From NCBI RefSeq assembly GCF_027694345.1, contig NZ_JAQEVU010000006.1, forward strand, positions 1 through 64,000: a DNA stretch of 64,000 bases, in the 5' to 3' direction. The DNA comes from Varibaculum timonense_A. GTDB lineage: Bacteria > Actinomycetota > Actinomycetes > Actinomycetales > Actinomycetaceae. The notes beneath the pieces are model-generated. The model was not told the origin of the DNA. It did no database searches and saw only the letters and a program-made list of their open reading frames with translations. Both the position numbers and the translations under genes were made by a program. Each line of letters begins with the position of its first letter. The stretch's first letter is position 1. Positions 18,628 to 27,681 of the stretch are shown one piece after another.

Positions 18628-18786
18628 ACAGTTTTTGATTCCTGAAACCATACCGGGGCTGTGCACTACCTCATTTGTCTTTACTATCTGGCAGGCTGTA
18701 TTCTGAACGAGCAGGTGTTGAATCAATGCTGATTGCAATAAGCTGCAAACCCCCACTTCCGTTTACTATCTTCTGGGACGTTATCA

Positions 18787-21700
18787 ATGATGAAAACCTA
18801 CTTTAGAGCGCTATCAGTATTAATGGCTTTGCCTCTCGCTCTAACTTTTAGCGTACTTCCGATAGTCAGCCCTCTTCCCGATGCTCAGGCGGCGCCCTCC
18901 CTATCCCAGCCGACCAAAAATCCGGTAACTTTCCCCGGAACTCTGCCGGGCACGGCAACAGCTAGCGTAAATGGGAAAGTGGCTAATATTGCAAACAATG
19001 CCATCTCGGTGGATTTCGATTTCACTTCCGGGGTTGCAATTAAAAAAGTAGAAAATAAGCTAACTAACTCGCAAGTTCCCTTTAATTCAAAATCTGCGTT
19101 TAGTTTTACCTACCAAGGGAAAGAAATCAGTTTAGAAAGTTTCTCAGCTACCTCACAACCACAGGTAGTCTCCCTTACCCCCAAGCAGAACACTGGTTCA
19201 TTCGCTGACGCTTACCCAGGGAAAGCAATAGTTCAAGTATTCCAAGGCGGACAAAACATTCCAGATGAGCTTAAAAAACTGAAACTGGTGTATCGGGCAG
19301 AGCTCCTAGAAGACTCAAATTATGTTCGGCAAGTGCTGGAAATAGAAAATCCAGGTAACCAGCCCGTTGATATTACTAACGTGACTATGGTTGATGCAAA
19401 GGTTACTGGACGAGTCGAAGGTAAAGATGACGGCTCCCCAATCCTGTTAGGACAAGATAAAAAAGAAACCGCCTGGGTGGGAGGTGAGAGTCCGCTAGCA
19501 AAGGTCAGTGTTTCCTCTGGAAAAGCTCTTGTGAAACTACCCCGCGTCCACGACCTCCTGCCGGGTAAACCTTGGGAAATAGCCACCACTATCGGGGTAG
19601 TACCCCAAGATCAGATGAGGCGAGCTTTCAGCTACTATATAGAGCGCGAACGCTGTCGCTCCCGGCGTACTTTCTTGCATTTCCAAAGTTGGTTTGATTT
19701 AAAACCGACCGGCTCTGCCCGTCTGATGATTAACCATCAGGAAATGCTGGCAGCAGAAAAAATGTTTTTTGATGAAATGAACAAGCGAGATGCTGCTGTC
19801 GATTCTTATTGGGTAGACGATGGTTGGGATTATTTGCGAGACCCCAAGCAGAATGATGAAAGCAAACTAAATGTGTGGGATTTCGACCCCACCGAATTCT
19901 CAAATGGGTTTAGCGAAGACCTCAAGGTCATGGAAAGCCAGGGCGCAAAGCTATCAGTGTGGATGTCTCCTTTTGGAGGATACGGAACTTCAGCTCAACG
20001 TAGAGCGCAGCTAGGTAATAGTAAACTTCAAGATCAGAACAAGCGTCCTTGGGAAAAATCTAATAAAGTTATGCGCTTATCTGACCCAATCTATTTTAAG
20101 TACTTCCGTGACAAAGTGTTTTACATGATGGATAACGGGGTGCAGGGATTCAAATTTGATGGCATTGCCCAAGGAGATTTGTATATAACCGGAGCTAAAA
20201 ATGAACTAATCGGCGATTATGAAAAACTGTTTGAACTCATGCAAGATATGCGGGGTAAAAACAAAGATGTGTGGATTAATGCCACCGTTGGAACCTGGGG
20301 ATCACCCTACTGGTTCTGGTATGCAGATTCTATCTATCGTGATGGAAATGATGCCGGTCAAACCGGACAAGGAAATTCGCAAGAAAAATATGTAAACTAT
20401 CGTGACCAGCAAGTATATCAGAATATGATTGTCGAGAATCCGCTGGTTCCGATAAATTCGGTTATGAATCATGGCGTGATTTTTTCTGACAGAACTGATG
20501 GGCAAGTACCAAATCAGCCACATGATTTTTCCAATAAATCGGTGAGAACCGCTTTCTCTAACGATTTGAAGAATTTCTTCTCTATGGGGATTGGGTTGCA
20601 AGAGCTTTATCTTCGTAATACCCTTTTTAACGCTAAAAATATAGGAGCAGATAACGCTAAATTTGCATGGGACGAAATAGCCAAAAATGCGAAATGGGCT
20701 CGGCAAAATGTTGATTTACTTACCGATACGCACTGGATAGGCGGTTCTCCAGGAAAAGGGGAAGTATACGGGACAGCTGCCTGGCATAATCCAGGAACTA
20801 GCGCGGATGATGCCAGAGCAATGATTTCGGTTCGAAATCCGAGCAACCAGCCAAAGTATATAGCTATTACTGCTGTTTCAGATTTGCAGATACCTGGTGG
20901 TCAAGCTACTCGATTTAAGTTTACCGAGCGGGATGATAAAACGAACTCTTGGGTTATAGACAATAAACCTTATTACATTCAATTGAAACCATTTGAGGTG
21001 TTGTTATTTGAGGGTAGACCTACCAATGAAGAGCCTACTCAATCTGAAAAACCAAAGGTAGACCCCTGCTATCAGCAAATATCGCAAAGCGATTGGGAAA
21101 TAACAGTCGATTCTGAACAAGCTACTGGAAACGAGAAAGACCTCGGTCGATACGCAATCGACAATAATCCTAATACGATTTGGCATACCGCTTGGGATCC
21201 TGCCATTGCGCAGTATCCTCACAGCGCAACAGTTGATATGGGGCGGTTAAATCAAGTTTGTCGTTTGACCTACTTGCCTCGCCAAAGCGGAGGTAATAAC
21301 GGCGATATCAAGACGTATGATTTAGCTGTTTCAAAAGATGGAAATAACTGGCAAACTGTCGTAACCGACGGAACTTTCGCAAATGATAAAGAAGAAAAAG
21401 CTATAGAAATACCGAAAGACAAACAAGAGTTCCGATATTTCAAATTAACGGCTAAAAGTGCACAAAACGGGCAGGCATTTGCCGGAGCGGCCGAGCTTAG
21501 AGCTTGGGGTACAGCTGGCAAGAGTGAGTGGTTAGACCAAGAAAACTGGAAATGTTCCGCCTCTGACTATGAAGCCACGGGCGAAAACAATGGTAACAGT
21601 GGTTGGCCAAAACATGCCTGCGACAACAATCTGGATACCCAGTGGCATTCTGCCTATAGTGGTGGAGTAAAACCTATGCCGCACTGGTTACAAATAGATT

Positions 21701-24700
21701 TAGGGAAAATAGCAGATGTTTCTGCATTGAAGTACACTCCCCGCCAAGATGCTTATCCCGCTAACGGGATAGTCAAAGAATATCGGGTCGAGTATTCTTT
21801 GGATTCCAATAAATGGAACCCAGCAGCGCAGGGCACTTTAACCGACGGAAAGCCGGCAACTATCAATTTTGATGCCACTCATAGAGCTAAATACATAAGA
21901 TTTACTGCTATTTCGGCTCAAAATAGCCAAGCATTTGCTGGAGCTGCCGAACTTGATGTTAAGGGAAGCTACGTCACTGCCACTCCTGAGGCTCCAACCT
22001 TCACCGATAAAGATGGCTCCGATAACGACACCTATACTATTCCCAAAATTGAGGGTGTTCGATACCTGATTAATGGCAATGAAGTTGCGCCCGGGGTTCA
22101 CAAAGTAACCAACGGAACTACTACCGTACAAATCACTGCAACAGCAGCCCCCGGTTGGGAATTGGCTCCAGGTGACTGGAGCTGGGAAGGCAAGTTTACA
22201 AATACTTCCACCGAACCTAGCCAGCCGAAGCCAGCTACGGTTACCAACTCGGTTTACACCAGTGCTGATACAACCTTGCAGTCATGGCAGAACGAAAAAG
22301 TAACTTCTATGGCGGCCAAACCCTATATTGGGGCTTTGCGTCCCGGCACTAATTACGGTGTTTTTGGGGAAAAGTTTGTTTCAAGTGACGTTAGTGACGG
22401 TACTGACGCGAAAATGGGGTTATTGTCCTTTGATTTAACTAAATACGAGGAAGCGCCGCAAAAGGCGGTTTTGAAGCTAACCTACGTGGGCTTTAGAGGC
22501 TCTCCGCGGGCAACCGATACGACTTCGATTAGCGTCATGGCAGTTGATACCCAAAAATGCACGAATCAGGCCAGCAGTTGTCCCCCGAGCAGTGCTACTT
22601 GGGCAACTCGTCCTAGTTTTAGCAGTGATAACGCAAAGATTGCGACCTCTGGCGCTTTCGAGTTCGGTAACACCACCTATACGGGCGACGCCATAAAAAT
22701 AGTGACCGCTAACACTAAAGAAGTAACCGTAGATGTTACTGAAATTGTGGCTTCCCAGATTAAGGCCGGACATAAGAGCATTACCTTCGCCCTACAAGAG
22801 AATAAAGGTAACGAGATTCGCTTTGCTTCTTACGAGGGCGCGAACGGGGCTTTGCAGGGGGCTAACCAGGAGATGGCTCCCCAGCTGTTGATGACAGTTG
22901 AGCAACCTCCTTTCACTATTGAGGTAACCAAGAATCCTAAAATCCGTTACCAAGTTGGGCAGAGCTTTGATGCCAGCGGTATCGAAGTAACTAAAACTGA
23001 AACCGCTACCGGAACGAAAACCGTATTAACTGCGGATAAATATGTTTTAGATTCGTCCGCGTTTGATGGCAAGAACGTTGGCAGTTACCCGATTAAAGTC
23101 ACGCTTAAAGAAAACCCCAAGGTTGCAACCACTTTCCATGTTTACGTTGGCAAAGATAGCGTTGATACCCCCGGTGATAACCGAGGAAGTGACGTTCTTT
23201 GGTACGGCCAGCCCGCCTCGCAAACCGCAGATGGAAATATCGCTGACGGAACAGTTAAAGGAGATGACGACAAATGGCAGCGCCACACCCTACCTATTGG
23301 AAACGGTAAAGTTGGAGGCACTGTTTGGGGAGAAATCGCCAAAGAACGAATCACCTTTAACGAAGAAACTCTATGGACAGGTGGCCCTGGTACCAGCGCG
23401 TCCTATAAAGGCGGCAATAACGACTCTAAAGGCAGAAATGGCGCCACTTTACGTGAGCTTAACAAGAAGCTAGAACAAGGTGCACAAACTGTTAATCCCT
23501 CCAATCTGACCGGGGGTGAAAATGCTGCCGAACAGGGCTCATACCAAAACTGGGGCAATATCTATATTGATTACGGTTTAGGTACACAACCGGCAGAAAA
23601 CTATGAGCGCAGCCTGAATCTATCTGAGGGGAAAGCAAATGTTAGTTTCCGTTCCGGTCAAGTAGATTACAAACGAGAATTCTTGGTTTCCAACCCGGAT
23701 AACGTTATGGTGGTTCGTTTGACTGCCAGCCAAGCCAAAGCCTTGAACCTTAAAGTCACTTTCCCAACTAACAGCGGGTTCACTAAGAAAGGGGAAACCA
23801 CCACGGTCACCGGGGATACCTTGACAGTTAAGGGCGCTTTGGGTAACAACGGTTTGCTCTATAACGCGAAGATAAAGGCAGTTGTAGAGGGCGCTGAGGG
23901 AAGCGTTAGCTCTGATGACGGAAAAGCATTAAAGATTTCAGATGCTGGTGCCGTGACGTTGTATATCGCTGCGGGAACCAATTATCAAAACACTTACCCC
24001 AGCTATCGAAACGGGGAGGACGCGAAAGCGCTAGATACCCGCTTGGCTGCAAACGTGCAAAAAGCAGCTAATAAAGGATATGCGCAGGTCAAGAAGGATC
24101 ATATCGCAGATCATCAAAGCATCTACAACCGGGTAAAACTTGATTTAGGACAAGACCCCACCTACGGAGACGGTGCGTTAGCTACCGACAAACTATTGCA
24201 AGCCTATAAAGCTGGAAGCGCCGATGAAAAGCAAAAACGGGCTTTAGAGGTGTTGGTCTATAACTATGGACGCTACCTAACTATCGGCTCCTCGCGCGAA
24301 AACAGTCAGCTGCCCTCGAACCTGCAAGGAATCTGGTCGAGCACCGCTGACGATAATGCTCACGGTAAAACTCCGTGGGGAGCAGATTTCCATATGAACG
24401 TGAATCTGCAAATGAACTATTGGCCGACCTATTCGGCGAATATGGCAGAGCTAGCAACCCCCATGATTAGCTATGCGAAATCTTTAGTGAAACCCGGCAG
24501 GGTGACAGCTAAAACCTATGCTGGTGCTTCCTCCAAACCGGATGCCCCCATCGGGCAGGGAGCAGGGTATATGGCGCATACCGAGAACACCGCCTACGGT
24601 TGGACCGCCCCCGGTAAGGACTTTTCTTGGGGCTGGAGCCCGGCTGCAATGCCTTGGCTGTTGCAAAACGTGTACGAGGCATACGAGTTTAGTGGCGATA

Positions 24701-26280
24701 AACAACTCTTAGAGGACACTATCTATCCGTTACTGAAAGAAGAAGCACAGTTCTATGTGAACTATATGTTGCACAAAGGCAGCCAGAAAGCTGCTGACGG
24801 CAGCGAACGCTTAACTACCGGGGTGGCTTATTCACCCGAGCACGGTCCGCAGGGAACTGATGGCAATGCCTATGAGTCTACGCTGGTCTGGCAACTGTTA
24901 AATGATGCTATCGAAGCTGCCCAAGTCCTAGGTAAAGACCAAAACTTGGTTAAAGGTAGTGGGGAATGTAAAGCCGATAACTGGAATAAAGATGATGCTG
25001 GTAATTTTGTGTCTACGCAGTCTAACCGGTCATTTGAATGCGCTATCTCTTTGCTTAAACCGATAGAGGTAGGTGACAGTGGTCAAATAAAGGAATGGTT
25101 CTTTGAGGGACAATTAGGTAAAAAAGCAGATGGGACTAATATTCCCAGCTATCAGAAGAATCATCGTCATATGTCCCATTTATTAGGGTTATTCCCCGGT
25201 GACTTGATTACCGTTGATAACGCGAAATATATGGAAGCAGCCAAATACAGTATGCGTCAGCGCGGTGATGATGCAACCGGGTGGGGAGTAGGACAACGCA
25301 TTAACTCCTGGGCACGAACCGGGGACGGAAATCATGCCTACCAATTGGTGGAAAAACAGCTTAAACAAGCTATGTACCCCAACCTGTTTGATGCCCATCC
25401 CCCATTCCAGATTGACGGAAACTTCGGTAACACCTCTGGTATTAATGAAATGCTTTTGCAGTCCAACTCCACCTATACGAAAGATGGAACGAAATACCAC
25501 AATTACATGAATCTGTTACCGGCTCTACCCGATGCCTGGAGCGGGAAAGGCAGCGTGAGTGGTCTAGTAGCTCGTGGCAACTTTGAGGTTGCGATGCAAT
25601 GGCAGTCCGGCAAAATCAATGTTTTGCAGATTAAATCGAATCAAGGAAAAGATGCGGTACTGCGTTTTACTGATGCCGGAAAACAAAAAATCCTAGACCA
25701 AACCACCAATAAACTGGTTGATTTAACGGTTCTGGATAATGAACATATTCAGTTTAAAACCCAAGCTGGACATGTTTATGTCCTGTCTGACGCAAAAACC
25801 GTCACTCCCTTGGCTCCCAGTCTCCAAAGTGCTGACCAGGTGAAATGTGGGGAAAAGGCTCAGGTAGTATTACCGAAACTGCTAGAGGGCGTAGCCGAAT
25901 ATCAACAGGTAACTAACGGTAATAGTGTGCAGGTAAAAGCAGTTTTGCAGCCCGGATACCTGCTAGCTCCCGGAGCTGAGCAAACTTGGGAATTCACTAT
26001 TCCCGCAATCGTTCCTTGTTCTCAGCCCACTCCAGGAGACAATCCTCCGGCTCCCAAGCCTACGGATAAACCAGAACAACCCCTCCCCACCGATAAACCG
26101 GATACTGGTAAACAGAGCCAAAAACCGGTTCCACCTAAAGGGAGTAGTCAAAAAGGTACCCAGGGTTCTCAAGACCTTTCCCGCAGCGGAGCCTCGCCAA
26201 CTAGCCTACTGCTAGCGGTAATGTTCACCCTGACCGGGGCAGCTATTTATCTGCAACGACGTAAAACCTCTAAGCAGTAG
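18787..26280 (+). CDS. Giant surface glycosidase: GH36/GH27-like barrel fused to GH95 alpha-1,2-L-fucosidase
   Basis: 2497 residues with two catalytic units. Signal peptide to about 36. N-terminal unit: beta-sandwich (about 60-290) and TIM barrel (about 300-660) with DDGW (Asp344/345), FKFDG (Asp458, nucleophile candidate) and IYRDGND (Asp519 or Asp522, acid/base candidate); a 61-residue spacing fits clan GH-D (alpha-galactosidase/alpha-N-acetylgalactosaminidase). Then two F5/8 C modules (about 765-908, 915-1061), an Ig-like module, a DNRLRE/CBM96-like module (about 1151-1372) and a Big_3-like module. C-terminal unit (about 1469-2335) is GH95: HTLPIGNGK, FNEETLWTGGP, HMNVNLQMN (Asn1871, Asn1873), YSPEHGP (Glu2018) and QIDGNFG (Asp2210) match the catalytic set of Bifidobacterium AfcA. 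A Pro-rich spacer and LSRSG (2464-2468), helix and RRK end it. GH95 removes alpha-1,2-fucose; the first unit's substrate is inferred. Confidence 0.88.
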   Translation: MMKTYFRALSVLMALPLALTFSVLPIVSPLPDAQAAPSLSQPTKNPVTFPGTLPGTATASVNGKVANIANNAISVDFDFTSGVAIKKVENKLTNSQVPFNSKSAFSFTYQGKEISLESFSATSQPQVVSLTPKQNTGSFADAYPGKAIVQVFQGGQNIPDELKKLKLVYRAELLEDSNYVRQVLEIENPGNQPVDITNVTMVDAKVTGRVEGKDDGSPILLGQDKKETAWVGGESPLAKVSVSSGKALVKLPRVHDLLPGKPWEIATTIGVVPQDQMRRAFSYYIERERCRSRRTFLHFQSWFDLKPTGSARLMINHQEMLAAEKMFFDEMNKRDAAVDSYWVDDGWDYLRDPKQNDESKLNVWDFDPTEFSNGFSEDLKVMESQGAKLSVWMSPFGGYGTSAQRRAQLGNSKLQDQNKRPWEKSNKVMRLSDPIYFKYFRDKVFYMMDNGVQGFKFDGIAQGDLYITGAKNELIGDYEKLFELMQDMRGKNKDVWINATVGTWGSPYWFWYADSIYRDGNDAGQTGQGNSQEKYVNYRDQQVYQNMIVENPLVPINSVMNHGVIFSDRTDGQVPNQPHDFSNKSVRTAFSNDLKNFFSMGIGLQELYLRNTLFNAKNIGADNAKFAWDEIAKNAKWARQNVDLLTDTHWIGGSPGKGEVYGTAAWHNPGTSADDARAMISVRNPSNQPKYIAITAVSDLQIPGGQATRFKFTERDDKTNSWVIDNKPYYIQLKPFEVLLFEGRPTNEEPTQSEKPKVDPCYQQISQSDWEITVDSEQATGNEKDLGRYAIDNNPNTIWHTAWDPAIAQYPHSATVDMGRLNQVCRLTYLPRQSGGNNGDIKTYDLAVSKDGNNWQTVVTDGTFANDKEEKAIEIPKDKQEFRYFKLTAKSAQNGQAFAGAAELRAWGTAGKSEWLDQENWKCSASDYEATGENNGNSGWPKHACDNNLDTQWHSAYSGGVKPMPHWLQIDLGKIADVSALKYTPRQDAYPANGIVKEYRVEYSLDSNKWNPAAQGTLTDGKPATINFDATHRAKYIRFTAISAQNSQAFAGAAELDVKGSYVTATPEAPTFTDKDGSDNDTYTIPKIEGVRYLINGNEVAPGVHKVTNGTTTVQITATAAPGWELAPGDWSWEGKFTNTSTEPSQPKPATVTNSVYTSADTTLQSWQNEKVTSMAAKPYIGALRPGTNYGVFGEKFVSSDVSDGTDAKMGLLSFDLTKYEEAPQKAVLKLTYVGFRGSPRATDTTSISVMAVDTQKCTNQASSCPPSSATWATRPSFSSDNAKIATSGAFEFGNTTYTGDAIKIVTANTKEVTVDVTEIVASQIKAGHKSITFALQENKGNEIRFASYEGANGALQGANQEMAPQLLMTVEQPPFTIEVTKNPKIRYQVGQSFDASGIEVTKTETATGTKTVLTADKYVLDSSAFDGKNVGSYPIKVTLKENPKVATTFHVYVGKDSVDTPGDNRGSDVLWYGQPASQTADGNIADGTVKGDDDKWQRHTLPIGNGKVGGTVWGEIAKERITFNEETLWTGGPGTSASYKGGNNDSKGRNGATLRELNKKLEQGAQTVNPSNLTGGENAAEQGSYQNWGNIYIDYGLGTQPAENYERSLNLSEGKANVSFRSGQVDYKREFLVSNPDNVMVVRLTASQAKALNLKVTFPTNSGFTKKGETTTVTGDTLTVKGALGNNGLLYNAKIKAVVEGAEGSVSSDDGKALKISDAGAVTLYIAAGTNYQNTYPSYRNGEDAKALDTRLAANVQKAANKGYAQVKKDHIADHQSIYNRVKLDLGQDPTYGDGALATDKLLQAYKAGSADEKQKRALEVLVYNYGRYLTIGSSRENSQLPSNLQGIWSSTADDNAHGKTPWGADFHMNVNLQMNYWPTYSANMAELATPMISYAKSLVKPGRVTAKTYAGASSKPDAPIGQGAGYMAHTENTAYGWTAPGKDFSWGWSPAAMPWLLQNVYEAYEFSGDKQLLEDTIYPLLKEEAQFYVNYMLHKGSQKAADGSERLTTGVAYSPEHGPQGTDGNAYESTLVWQLLNDAIEAAQVLGKDQNLVKGSGECKADNWNKDDAGNFVSTQSNRSFECAISLLKPIEVGDSGQIKEWFFEGQLGKKADGTNIPSYQKNHRHMSHLLGLFPGDLITVDNAKYMEAAKYSMRQRGDDATGWGVGQRINSWARTGDGNHAYQLVEKQLKQAMYPNLFDAHPPFQIDGNFGNTSGINEMLLQSNSTYTKDGTKYHNYMNLLPALPDAWSGKGSVSGLVARGNFEVAMQWQSGKINVLQIKSNQGKDAVLRFTDAGKQKILDQTTNKLVDLTVLDNEHIQFKTQAGHVYVLSDAKTVTPLAPSLQSADQVKCGEKAQVVLPKLLEGVAEYQQVTNGNSVQVKAVLQPGYLLAPGAEQTWEFTIPAIVPCSQPTPGDNPPAPKPTDKPEQPLPTDKPDTGKQSQKPVPPKGSSQKGTQGSQDLSRSGASPTSLLLAVMFTLTGAAIYLQRRKTSKQ

Positions 26281-26356
26281 ATAAAGGGTGGTATTCCAGC
26301 GGAAGAATCCCAGATGAAATAAGTTTGGGCTACTGCCCATAAGTTCTTGGGCAATG

Positions 26357-26390
26357 TTTTGGGCCGGCAGGAAATCCTGCCGGCCCAAAA
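26357..26390. terminator. Hairpin terminator after the GH95 fusion gene
   Basis: A 16-bp perfect inverted repeat (26357-26372, 26375-26390) with TTTTGGG...CCCAAAA ends and a two-base centre, 76 bases past the stop. The sequence after it (TCTTT) gives a weak U-run on the plus strand. Confidence 0.75.
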
Positions 26391-26406
26391 TCTTTGGGAA
26401 CTGAAA

Positions 26407-26447
26407 AATTAACCAAGAATTAACCTTGCGGTCAGAGCGGCGTTAAC
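26407..26447 (+). promoter_or_regulatory. PHO-box-like direct repeats before pstS
   Basis: AATTAACC occurs at 26407-26414 and again at 26418-26425, an exact 11-base period; GTTAAC follows at 26442-26447, two periods plus one base further. Actinobacterial PhoP/RegX3-type regulators bind 11-bp direct repeats of this kind. The site lies 57-97 bases before the pstS ATG. A matching regulator gene is at 31852. Confidence 0.55.
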
Positions 26448-26503
26448 TTTTTGACTTACCTTGCAAGTGTCAATGAAAGATCAAAAAGAATCGAAGGAAA
26501 GAA

Positions 26504-27604
26504 ATGCGCAAGAGCATTAAATCTTTAGCTGTTATCGCTGGTATAGCCCTTTCAGCAACCAGCCTATCCGCCTGCGGCTCTGATAACGCCACCGGAACGT
26601 CTGAAGCTTCAAATAAAACCCAGACCTTAAGTATTTCCGGAAAACTAGCAGGAGCTGGTGCGTCCTCCCAAAAAAGCGCCGTTGAAGCCTGGAAAGCCGG
26701 ATTCTCGCAAGTAGCCAATAATGTGGAAGTAACCTATGACCCGACTGGTTCCGGGGCGGGGGTCACGACCTTCCTACAGGGAGGCGTAGCCTTCGCGGGG
26801 ACTGATGAGGCGCTTTCCACTGAAGAAATCGATAAATCCGCTGCGGTTTGCAAAGATTCCAAGGCCATTAACCTGCCGGTTTACGTATCTCCAGTGGCTG
26901 TTGCCTTCAACCTAGATGGCATCAAGACTCTGAACCTGAAACCGGAAACCATCGCTAAAATTTTCCGGGGAGAAATCAGCAAATGGAACGACCCCGCGAT
27001 TGCCGCTGATAACGCCGATGTGAAACTGCCTGATAGCAAAATCGTGGCCATTCACCGCGCCGACCAGTCGGGAACCACCGAGAACTTTACCGATTACCTG
27101 CACGCGGCAGCTCCTAGCGCCTGGCCGGATAAGCCCTCAAAGGACTGGCCGGTAGCAGGGGGCGAATCTGGAGATAAAACCGCAGGGGTAGTAGATAACC
27201 TGAAGAAAACTGTCGGCACAATCGGTTATATCGATGCCTCGCAAGCCGGTGATTTTGGAACTGCCGCGCTCAAGGCCGGTGACAGCTTCGTGGAATACTC
27301 AGCCGCGGCAGCCGCCAAACTGGTTGAAAACGCTGAAGTTGAGGAGGGACGGGCAGAAAATGACCTTGCTCTGAAACTAAACCGCACCCCGGATGATCCT
27401 GAGGCCTACCCGTTGGTACTGGTCTCCTACTACGCGGTTTGCCCGCAGTACAAAGACGCTAACACCGCGAAACTGGTGAAAGCCTGGGTGAACTATGTGG
27501 TCTCTGCTGAGGGGCAGCAGAAAGCAGCAGAGGCAGCCGGATCTGCGCCCCTAGGCACGGAAATCACCAAAAGAATTAGTGCCGCGGTAAATGCCATCAA
27601 GTAA
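26504..27604 (+). CDS. pstS: Phosphate ABC transporter substrate-binding lipoprotein PstS
   Basis: High-affinity phosphate receptor on the outer membrane face. 366 residues with a lipoprotein signal (lipobox LSAC, Cys24). PstS phosphate-binding elements are visible: GAGASSQKSAVEAW near residue 50, DPTGSGAGVTTFLQG, FAGTDEALS and HRADQSGTTENFTDYL. Length and order are typical. It is first in pstSCAB and preceded by PHO-box-like repeats, so phosphate-starvation induction is likely. Confidence 0.95.
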   Translation: MRKSIKSLAVIAGIALSATSLSACGSDNATGTSEASNKTQTLSISGKLAGAGASSQKSAVEAWKAGFSQVANNVEVTYDPTGSGAGVTTFLQGGVAFAGTDEALSTEEIDKSAAVCKDSKAINLPVYVSPVAVAFNLDGIKTLNLKPETIAKIFRGEISKWNDPAIAADNADVKLPDSKIVAIHRADQSGTTENFTDYLHAAAPSAWPDKPSKDWPVAGGESGDKTAGVVDNLKKTVGTIGYIDASQAGDFGTAALKAGDSFVEYSAAAAAKLVENAEVEEGRAENDLALKLNRTPDDPEAYPLVLVSYYAVCPQYKDANTAKLVKAWVNYVVSAEGQQKAAEAAGSAPLGTEITKRISAAVNAIK

Positions 27605-27625
27605 GAACTCAAAATAGGTCATGGC

Positions 27626-27662
27626 GACCAGGGGCAGCAAAATAATGCCGGTTCCCCTGGTC
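27626..27662 (+). promoter_or_regulatory. Intercistronic hairpin between pstS and pstC
   Basis: GACCAGGGG (27626-27634) pairs with CCCCTGGTC (27654-27662) around a 19-base loop, just after pstS and ending ten bases before the pstC ribosome site (GGAGG 27673-27677). Such hairpins often stabilise the pstS message or attenuate the downstream genes, giving more binding protein than permease. Confidence 0.55.
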
Positions 27663-27681
27663 TTAACCACCTGGAGGAAAC

